In this document: positions 8,064 through 13,476 of the stretch, piece after piece
Numbering within the stretch: the first letter of the stretch is position 1
Layout of the letters: each line of letters opens with the position of its first letter
NCBI GenBank assembly: GCA_964408155.1
Contig: CAYOYJ010000066.1
Location: 1 to 13,476, forward strand
From: JAAYKM01 sp964408155
Lineage (GTDB): Bacteria; Desulfobacterota; Syntrophia; Syntrophales; JAAYKM01
Reading direction: 5' to 3'
Length of the DNA stretch: 13,476 nt
Notes under the pieces: model-generated
Databases searched by the model: none
What the model was told of the DNA's origin: nothing
Seen by the model: the letters and a program-made list of their open reading frames with translations, nothing else
Program-made: the position numbers and the translations under genes

Positions 8064-8172
8064 TATGCAGGAGACGGAAGACACCCCTGCTTCTTCAATT
8101 TTAAGCTCGGTAAACTTGGGAAAACGGGAGGGCTCCAGACGGGTTTCCAATCCTCTTGGCGAGATCCGTTCT

Positions 8173-9111
8173 CTAACCAAGTGTGGTTCCCGGCGCAATC
8201 CGATAGCCCCTAAGAAAATCGCGCATGGCCATGCGGTTTTTGTTTTCCATCTGGATGTCCTCCGGGTAAACCAAGCCGTCGGCGGCGGCGACGGCCAAAC
8301 GGCCATCCGACAGAATGCTGACCGTTCCCGGCGGTAAAACGGCCGGGGTTGCTTCCCCCCGGGCGGCGTAAATCTTCAGTTTTTTGCCATCCAGCATCGT
8401 ATAGGCGCCCGGACTGGGTGAGAGCCCCCGGATTAGAGACAGCACGTCCCGGACGCTTCTGCTCCAGTTGATGACACAGTCCTCCTTCTTGATGCGCGGG
8501 GCAAGTGTTGCCCGGCTGTGGTCCTGCTTTACAGGATGAACCGTTCCCGCCATGATCAGGCTGATGGTCGCAAAGAGCATTTCTGCCCCCAGGATGGCAA
8601 GACGGTCGTGGAGGCTGCCGCAGTTGTCCTCCGGTGCGATCGGTGCGGGTTCCTGAAGCAGGATGTCTCCCGAATCCACCCCTTCGTCCATCCTCATGAT
8701 GGTCATGCCGGTTACTGTCTCCCCCCGGATGAGGCTCCACTGAATCGGTGCGGCGCCCCGGTATTTCGGAAGCAAGGACGGGTGGACGTTGACGCAGCCA
8801 AACCGGGGTTGGATGAGCATTTCCCCGGGCAGAATCTGGCCGAAGGCGACTACGACGACCAGCTCCGGTGACAGCTTGCGAAATATCTTAAGAAACGATT
8901 CATCACGGATCCGTTCCGGCTGGAAGATCGGGAGGTGATGGGCTTCGGCCAGGACTTTGACGGGCGGTGGCGTAAAATGGCGTCCCCGGCCGCTGGGACG
9001 GTCCGGTTGGGTGACGATCCCCACCAGGGGCAGCCTGTTTTCAACCAGGATTTGTAACGACGGGACGGCGAAGTCCGGCGTACCCATGAAAAGGATGGAC
9101 GGTGCGTGCAT
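8173..9111 (-). CDS. fmt: Methionyl-tRNA formyltransferase
   Basis: Formylates the methionine on initiator tRNA using 10-formyltetrahydrofolate, for translation initiation. The 312-residue product has the N-terminal formyltransferase domain (about 4-185) with FMGTPDFAVPSL, the tRNA-contact loop QPDRPSGRGR (35-44), the catalytic Asn and His in NVHPSLLPKYRG (N108, H110) and the catalytic Asp in MDEGVDSGDIL (D146), followed by the C-terminal OB-like tRNA-binding domain. An in-frame ATG exists at 9153, but 9111 aligns with the family start, has a perfect AGGAGGT 6 nt upstream, and the upstream codons lie across the promoter. It follows priA by 80 nt. No def (peptide deformylase) gene is next to it, although the two are often paired. 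It converges on the kinase gene with 109 nt between them. It ends with TAG. Confidence 0.97.
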   Translation of the reverse strand: MHAPSILFMGTPDFAVPSLQILVENRLPLVGIVTQPDRPSGRGRHFTPPPVKVLAEAHHLPIFQPERIRDESFLKIFRKLSPELVVVVAFGQILPGEMLIQPRFGCVNVHPSLLPKYRGAAPIQWSLIRGETVTGMTIMRMDEGVDSGDILLQEPAPIAPEDNCGSLHDRLAILGAEMLFATISLIMAGTVHPVKQDHSRATLAPRIKKEDCVINWSRSVRDVLSLIRGLSPSPGAYTMLDGKKLKIYAARGEATPAVLPPGTVSILSDGRLAVAAADGLVYPEDIQMENKNRMAMRDFLRGYRIAPGTTLG

Positions 9112-9117
9112 GATCTG

Positions 9118-9124
9118 ACCTCCT
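9118..9124 (-). promoter_or_regulatory. Ribosome binding site of fmt
   Basis: AGGAGGT on the minus strand, full complement to the 3' end of 16S rRNA, with 6 nt to the ATG at 9111. It decides the fmt start against the upstream in-frame ATG at 9153. Confidence 0.85.
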
Positions 9125-9134
9125 GTAGGGGCGG

Positions 9135-9163
9135 AATATAGGAAAACAGGCATGACGTGTCAA
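9135..9163 (-). promoter_or_regulatory. Strong sigma-70 promoter for fmt
   Basis: On the minus strand TTGACA (9163-9158, 6 of 6), a 17-nt spacer and TATATT (9140-9135, 5 of 6). The start of transcription falls near 9128, so the leader is only about 17 nt and holds the ribosome binding site. It lies in the 80-nt gap between priA and fmt and is the best promoter match in the window. It makes fmt independent of priA transcription. Confidence 0.75.
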
Positions 9164-9191
9164 GCAAAAGGATCGGAATAAAAGCAATCAT

Positions 9192-11618
9192 CTACATGAA
9201 ATTCAAAGGGTCCACATCCGGGACGATCCGCAGGGTTCCTTGCTTTTCCAGTCCGGCAACGGCCCGGGCCAAATCGTGAAGCGGGCCGATTTCCCTGCCT
9301 TTCAACAGGATCTGCCAGCGGTACCGCCCCCGGATCTTTTCGATAGGAGAACGGGTCGGCCCCAGGACGTCGATGTGCTGGTAGCGCCGTTCTTGCCGCC
9401 GGAGATGGTTCAGATCCGCTTTCAGCACCGCCAGGTCTTTCTCCGCCTGATCTTTATGGATGGCGGAAAGGTGAAGGGTGATCATCCGGGTGAACGGGGG
9501 ATAGGAAAAGGCTTTTCGCAGGGCGATCTCGTCTTCGTAGAAGGACGTGTAATCGTGATTGCGCGCCCGGGCGACGGCCTAATGCCCGGGATTCACGGTT
9601 TGAATGATGACCCGGCCGGGAACTTCGCCCCGGCCGCTCCGGCCGGAAACCTGGGTGAGGAGCTGGAAGGTCCGCTCGGCGGCACGGAAGTCGGGGATGT
9701 TCAACGACAGGTCGGCGGAGATGACGCCGATCAGGTTGATATGGGGGAAGTCGTGGCCCTTGGTGATCATCTGGGTGCCTACGAGGATATCGATCTCCCG
9801 CTTTTCCAGACGCCGGAGGATGCCTTCGCGGCTCCCCCGCCCGGATACGGTGTCCCGGTCCATCCGTCCGACTTTGGCCTGGGGAAAGTGTTTCCGGACC
9901 TCTTCTTCCAGGCGTTCCGTGCCGACACCGTAACGAATGACACGCCCCCCTCCACAGGCGGGGCATGTACCGGCAATCGGTTCGATGTAGTCGCAGTAGT
10001 GGCAGTGCAGACGGCCCGTCTCGCCGTGATAGGTCAGGGAAACCGTGCAGTTGGGACAGGTGAACACATGGCGGCAATCGGGGCAGTAAAGAAAGGTATT
10101 GAAACCCCGGCGGTTGAGAAACAAAAGGGTCTGGTACCCTCCGGTCAGACTCTCGGAAATAGCGGTTAGAAGTGGGGAGGACAGGATGGGAATGGCTCCG
10201 GATGCGTCTCTTTCCTCCGCCATGGAGATGAGCTCCACCTGTGGCAGGGGCCGGTTTTCCACCCGTCCGGGCAGGGTAAGGTAGGCGTATTTTCCCGACT
10301 GAGCCGCATGATAGGCCTGCACACCGGGCGTGGCGGAACCGAGAACGACCGTTGCCTGGCTCTGTTTTCCCTTGATCAGGGCGGCGTCCCGTCCGTTGTA
10401 GCGGGTCCGCTCATCCTGCTTGTAAGATCCGTCATGTTCTTCATCAACGATGATCAGTTTCAAATTTCGGACGGGGGCGAAAACGGCCGATCGGGCGCCG
10501 ACGACGATTCGAATCTCGTCCCGGAGGAGGCGCTTCCACTGGTCGTAGCGGATCGTCTCGGGAATGTCACTGTGCCAGACCGCGATCTCCAGGTCGGGAA
10601 AACGGCCTTGAACCCGGTCCACGAGCTGCGTGGTCAGGGAAATTTCGGGCACGAGATAGAGGACGCCGCCTCCAGTACAAAGGGCGTCTTCCATGGCCTG
10701 CAGGTAGACCTCGGTTTTCCCGCTTCCCGTGACGCCATGAAGAAGACAAACGGAAAAAGCGGGTACGGCAAGTTTTTTCCGGATTTTTAGTGTGGCTTTT
10801 TGCTGGTCCCGGTTGAGGGTCGGGGTTTCCGTCCGGCGGCAATTCCGATCAGGGGCATCGTTTGTACGGACGCTTTCCTTCTCGATCACGGCGATGGCGC
10901 CCTTGTCTTTGAGGGACTTGAGCAGGGCCGGGCTGAACTGTGTCCGATTACGCAATGCGCCAAGGGAATATTCTCCTTGGTTTTCGATGAGTTGCAGGAG
11001 TTCGTGCTGCCTAACGGTTAGAGTAATCCCTGCCGGAGACGGCCTGACCGGGATCAGCCATTTTTCTTTTCTGGCGGTGATGCCCGCCTGTTTCATCCGG
11101 TCCTCTACGACCACGAGATTCCGGTTCTGCAGGGTCTGCAGGGCCTTTTTCAAGGCTTTTGCGGGGAGAATTCGGCCGAGTTCCGCGCCGGTTACTCCTT
11201 CGGAGTGATGCTGCAGGAGAGTCAGAAGGTTCATTTCGTCTGCAGTGAAATGTTCCGGCGACACGGGTTCGGCATGCGGGATCAGTCGGAAGATCCGGTT
11301 TGTTTTGGGATTGATCCCCGAGGGGAGCGCTTCGGCCAGCACCTTGCCGATGGGCTGCAGGTAATAGTCTGCTATCCACTGGTAGAAAAGAAGATCGGCG
11401 GCACCGAAAAGGGGTTCCGTGTCGAGAAACCGGATCACATCTTTCGTTTCCGAGTAATCCGAGGCGGGCATCAATTCGAGGATGTAGGCGGCGAGGGTCC
11501 TGCCGCCGAAGGGAACCAGAACCCTTTTCCCGGGCGCCGCATCCGCTTCCAGCTTCGGGGGAACCCGGTAAACAAAGGTCTTATCGGTCGGGATGTTCAC
11601 GGCAACTCTGACAAACAT
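9192..11618 (-). pseudogene. priA: Primosomal protein N' (PriA helicase), interrupted by an in-frame TAG
   Basis: PriA is a 3'-5' DNA helicase that reloads the replisome at stalled forks. From ATG 11618 (AAGGAA upstream; the frame is open to 11711 but family homology starts at MFVRVAVNIP) the first part has 679 sense codons. It holds the N-terminal DNA-binding domain (VAVNIPTDKTFVYRVP, PFGGRTLAAYI), Walker A GVTGSGKT with K301, DEEH at 392-395, a zinc cluster of CxxC pairs (first C512, to about 555) and helicase motif VI (QVSGRSGRG). TAG at 9579-9581 (codon 680) then stops it after QTVNPGH. The same frame continues for 128 codons as clear PriA C-terminal sequence (HDYTSFYEDEIALRK, YPPFTRM, ending DPLNFM) to the normal TAG stop. 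Translation would lose the end of helicase lobe 2 and the C-terminal domain. Many homologues have Tyr after NPxH, one base from TAG. It could be a nonsense mutation, a base error or readthrough. Confidence 0.9.
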
Positions 11619-11647
11619 GGCGGCCGTTCCTTTGGCGTATTTTCCGG

Positions 11648-11700
11648 AAAAAGTAAAAAGCGCCCGTCCCCCGCACAACCTGGTACGGGACGATGGGCGC
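11648..11700 (-). terminator. Intrinsic terminator after dksA
   Basis: On the minus strand GCGCCC (11700-11695) pairs with GGGCGC... at 11665-11660 and GTCCC (11691-11687) with GGGAC (11670-11666), giving an 11-bp GC-rich stem with a 3-nt bulge (11692-11694) and a 16-nt loop. It is followed at once by TTTTTACTTTTT (11659-11648). It lies 34 nt after the dksA stop and ends about 30 nt before the priA ATG, separating the two genes. There is no T-run on the plus strand, so it acts in the dksA direction. Confidence 0.8.
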
Positions 11701-11734
11701 CGGATCACCATCGCAGGAGAAATGAAGACTTACG

Positions 11735-12103
11735 TCATTCTCCCTTCAGTTTTTCGAGTTTTTCCTGTTTGGTTTTGCATTCGATGCAGAGTGTCGTAAC
11801 GGGTCTGGCCATCAACCGCTTTTCCGAGATAGGGCCGCCGCAGGCTTCACAAACACCGAAGGTACCGTCATCGATGCGCTTGATGGCTTCCTGCATCTTT
11901 GCGATGAGCTTTCTTTCACGATCCCGTATCCGCAGTTCGAAGTTTCGGTCCGACTCCAGGGATGCCCGGTCGGTCGGATCGGGGAAATTAACCTTTTCAT
12001 TCGTCATTTCCGACACGGTTTTCTCTGCCCCGTCTAAAAGCTCATTGATCTTTTGGGTCAACATAAATCTGAAAAACGCTAATTTATCCGGCTTCATGGT
12101 CAT
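11735..12103 (-). CDS. dksA: RNA polymerase-binding transcription factor DksA
   Basis: Binds the secondary channel of RNA polymerase and, with ppGpp, tunes rRNA and amino-acid promoters. From ATG 12103 the product is 122 residues: a coiled coil whose tip carries the family-defining FPDPTDRAS, with D42, D45 and A47 matching the tip residues needed for DksA activity. A C-terminal C4 zinc finger follows (C85-x2-C88-x17-C106-x2-C109), within the DksA block VCEACGGPI...LCIECK. The tip residues make it a true DksA and not merely a TraR-like protein. The start is uncertain: in-frame ATGs lie at 12163, 12115, 12106, 12103 and 12097. I prefer 12103 because GGAG lies 6 nt upstream and homologues begin close to the first helix. 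It is shorter than E. coli DksA (151), lacking N-terminal residues. A terminator follows. It ends with TGA. Confidence 0.9.
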   Translation of the reverse strand: MTMKPDKLAFFRFMLTQKINELLDGAEKTVSEMTNEKVNFPDPTDRASLESDRNFELRIRDRERKLIAKMQEAIKRIDDGTFGVCEACGGPISEKRLMARPVTTLCIECKTKQEKLEKLKGE

Positions 12104-12142
12104 CATGTACTCCATTTTCCCGCAATCTGTCAAAAAGATCGT

Positions 12143-12173
12143 ATTAGATACACGAAAGGACATCGTTTGTAAA
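12143..12173 (-). promoter_or_regulatory. Weak candidate promoter(s) for dksA
   Basis: In the gap of about 155 nt between hldE and dksA, the minus strand has TTTACA (12173-12168, 5 of 6), a 19-nt spacer and TCTAAT (12148-12143, 5 of 6), giving a leader of about 33 nt. A second possible pair is TTGAAA (12243-12238) with TATTCT (12219-12214) 18 nt apart, in an AT-rich block. The gap and the poor spacing to hldE suggest that dksA has its own promoter, but neither match is strong. Confidence 0.3.
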
Positions 12174-12259
12174 GGAGAAAAACAGCTCCGGAAGCAATTC
12201 TTTCCAACGCATAAGAATATGAATATATTACTTCTTTTTTCAAAAGACGAGGCGCTGAG

Positions 12260-12742
12260 CTAATCCCCTCCAAAGACTGTTCGGATCTTCTCGACGATGT
12301 TCGTGGTGGAAGCCCCCTTGGTCTCGGGAATCACGGCGACCCGCCCACCCCAACTGAGAACGGCGTCCCGTCCGACGATCTTTTCCTCTTCCCAATCACC
12401 GCCCTTGATCAGAACGTCCGGTTTCAGGGCCTCGATCAGTTCCAAGGGCGTCAATTCCTCGAAGATCGTCACGTAATCCACCGCTTCCAGGGCGGCCATC
12501 ACATCGGCTCGTTCCTCCTCCGGCACAATGGGTCTTTTGTCACCCTTGATGGCTTGGACGGAGCGGTCGCTGTTGAGGGCCAGAACCAGCACGTCTCCTT
12601 CCTTTTTCGCCTCGCACAGATAACGGACATGGCCGACGTGGAGGATGTCGAAGCAGCCGTTGGTAAAAACGATCTTCTTTCCCTGTCGGTGCAGCGCGTC
12701 AATTTCTGTTTGCAAATCATAGCGCGATAGAATTTTTCCCAT
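12260..12742 (-). CDS. hldE: D-glycero-beta-D-manno-heptose 1-phosphate adenylyltransferase (RfaE domain II, stand-alone)
   Basis: Transfers AMP from ATP to heptose-1-phosphate to make ADP-heptose, the precursor of the LPS inner core. The 160 residues form one cytidylyltransferase-like Rossmann domain: FTNGCFDILHVGH (26-38) with the nucleotide-binding HxGH at 35-38, LNSDRSVQAIKGDKRP, a VLIKGGDW block and the ST(T)NIVEKI end typical of RfaE2. In E. coli HldE this is the C-terminal half of a fusion with the heptose kinase; here it stands alone (HldC-like), so a separate kinase should exist elsewhere. AGGAGA lies about 8 nt before ATG. It follows comF by 37 nt and is probably cotranscribed. It ends with TAG. 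The family is sure; the exact sugar is inferred. Confidence 0.92.
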   Translation of the reverse strand: MGKILSRYDLQTEIDALHRQGKKIVFTNGCFDILHVGHVRYLCEAKKEGDVLVLALNSDRSVQAIKGDKRPIVPEEERADVMAALEAVDYVTIFEELTPLELIEALKPDVLIKGGDWEEEKIVGRDAVLSWGGRVAVIPETKGASTTNIVEKIRTVFGGD

Positions 12743-12779
12743 GTGTCTCTCCTTTATCGATAAAAACTCAGCCGTCTTA

Positions 12780-13476
12780 TCAGGAAAGGGTGCGGCTCAG
12801 GGTTAAAACGGCGACCGATGAGACACCGGAGCGCTTCAGAACGCGTGCGCATTCCCGTACGGTGCTGCCGGTTGTATAAACATCGTCCACCAGAACAACC
12901 CTTTCCTCCTGAAATCTGAACGATCCGGCGACCGAGAAGGCTCCTTTCACGTTCTCTTCCCGCTCCTTACGGCCAAACGTGGTCTGGGGCGGCGTGGGAG
13001 TTGTCCGGATCAACGACAGATAGTCCAGTTTCAGTTTATATCGTCCGGCAATCGCTCTGGCCAGGAGCAGGGACTGATTGAAGCCCCGTTCCCGCAACCG
13101 TTTTGTATGCAGCGGGACGGGCATAATCATCGTATAGCCGTTCAAGTCGAAAGACGGATAGGAGAAACGGGCCATCATATCCCCCAGAAATTCTCCCAGC
13201 GAAATGTCATATCCGTATTTACAGCGGTGTATCATGTTCTGAAGAACGCCTGTATAGGCCCCAAGCGAACGAGCCGTCGTGAAGGGCGGAGGAGACAGCA
13301 GACACATTTCGCAGGGATGATCCGTCGCCGTCCGATCTGCATAAGGCGTGCCGCAGATGGGGCAAAGGGGCGGTGCGCAGAAACGGAGACCTTCAAAACA
13401 GGTCTCGCAGATAGGGGGAAAGCGGCGTTCCTTCAGGATCTTCGCGCAGGCCGTGCACCGGGGCGGGAAAATGAGG
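12780..13476 (-). CDS. comF: ComF family phosphoribosyltransferase-like protein, 5' end beyond the window
   Basis: ComF proteins carry an N-terminal zinc finger and a type I phosphoribosyltransferase domain and are tied to DNA uptake or processing in competent bacteria; the reaction is unknown. The frame is open to the window edge, so only 231 C-terminal residues are seen and the start is missing; the ATG at 13307 is internal. Translating 13307-13475 adds CxxC pairs (RCTACAK, ICETC, LCPICG, PCEMC), the expected zinc finger. The rest shows YTGVLQNMIHRCKY, MPVPLHTKRLRERGFNQS, QTTFGRKEREENVKGAF and the PRPP-binding loop VVLVDDVYTTGST, all typical of the family. hldE follows after 37 nt. It ends with TGA. 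Usual length is about 230-250, so little is missing. Confidence 0.93.
   Translation of the reverse strand, partial: LIFPPRCTACAKILKERRFPPICETCFEGLRFCAPPLCPICGTPYADRTATDHPCEMCLLSPPPFTTARSLGAYTGVLQNMIHRCKYGYDISLGEFLGDMMARFSYPSFDLNGYTMIMPVPLHTKRLRERGFNQSLLLARAIAGRYKLKLDYLSLIRTTPTPPQTTFGRKEREENVKGAFSVAGSFRFQEERVVLVDDVYTTGSTVRECARVLKRSGVSSVAVLTLSRTLS

Noticed and set aside
8067..8102. Hairpin GCAGG/CCTGC followed by TTCTTCAATTTT after the kinase
   Set aside because: The stem is only 5 bp with a 14-nt loop and a broken T-run, too weak to call a terminator. The 109-nt convergent gap with fmt has nothing better.
9192..9485. A 97-codon frame starting with ATG at 9485 as a separate gene
   Set aside because: It is the in-frame end of priA; the frame is open back to the TAG at 9579-9581 and the sequence matches the PriA C-terminal domain. 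The ATG is an internal Met.
11205..12263. Plus-strand frame of 352 codons across priA, dksA and the gap upstream of dksA
   Set aside because: It is antisense to two clear genes and their terminator; its composition follows the opposite strand.
1..13476. Searches by eye for tRNA, rRNA, CRISPR, insertion sequences, phage or defence genes
   Set aside because: None found; every long frame with family-like sequence is a housekeeping gene or the sensor kinase.

Overview
This 13.5 kb window reads as an ordinary chromosomal housekeeping stretch from a Gram-negative bacterium with moderately GC-rich genes. The Gram-negative reading rests on an ADP-heptose (LPS core) biosynthesis gene, a lipobox lipoprotein and a true DksA. 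The style of the genes suggests a deltaproteobacterium (Desulfobacterota), possibly of the Syntrophales type: a DUF3568 lipoprotein, a Cache-HAMP-PAS-PAS hybrid kinase and a stand-alone RfaE domain II protein. The taxonomic call is inference. I saw no tRNA, rRNA, CRISPR array, insertion sequence, phage gene or defence gene.

All genes but one lie on the minus strand. In transcription order, from right to left, they are: comF (5' end cut by the window edge), hldE-type heptose-1-phosphate adenylyltransferase, dksA, an intrinsic terminator, priA, fmt, [the plus-strand hybrid kinase], rsmB, a metallo-beta-lactamase-fold hydrolase, purC, dnaJ and a DUF3568 lipoprotein. Likely units are comF-hldE (37 nt gap), dksA alone (closed by a good terminator), priA, fmt (with a near-consensus promoter of its own), rsmB, hydrolase-purC (50 nt gap) and dnaJ-lipoprotein (with a promoter between purC and dnaJ, and a 23 nt gap).

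The genes are core functions rather than one pathway: replication restart (PriA), initiator-tRNA formylation (Fmt), rRNA methylation (RsmB), purine synthesis (PurC), protein folding (DnaJ), stringent-response transcription control (DksA), LPS core precursor (HldE C domain) and a phosphoribosyltransferase-fold competence-type protein (ComF). The single plus-strand gene, a 986-residue membrane hybrid histidine kinase, sits between fmt and rsmB, genes that are commonly adjacent in bacteria.

The most notable observation is that priA is interrupted by an in-frame TAG at 9579-9581 (codon 680 of 808). The reading frame stays open and clearly PriA-like on both sides. TAG is also the normal stop of at least five genes here, including priA itself, so a general recoding of TAG is unlikely. 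A nonsense mutation or a base-call error fits best. I did not find convincing evidence of a new multi-gene system.
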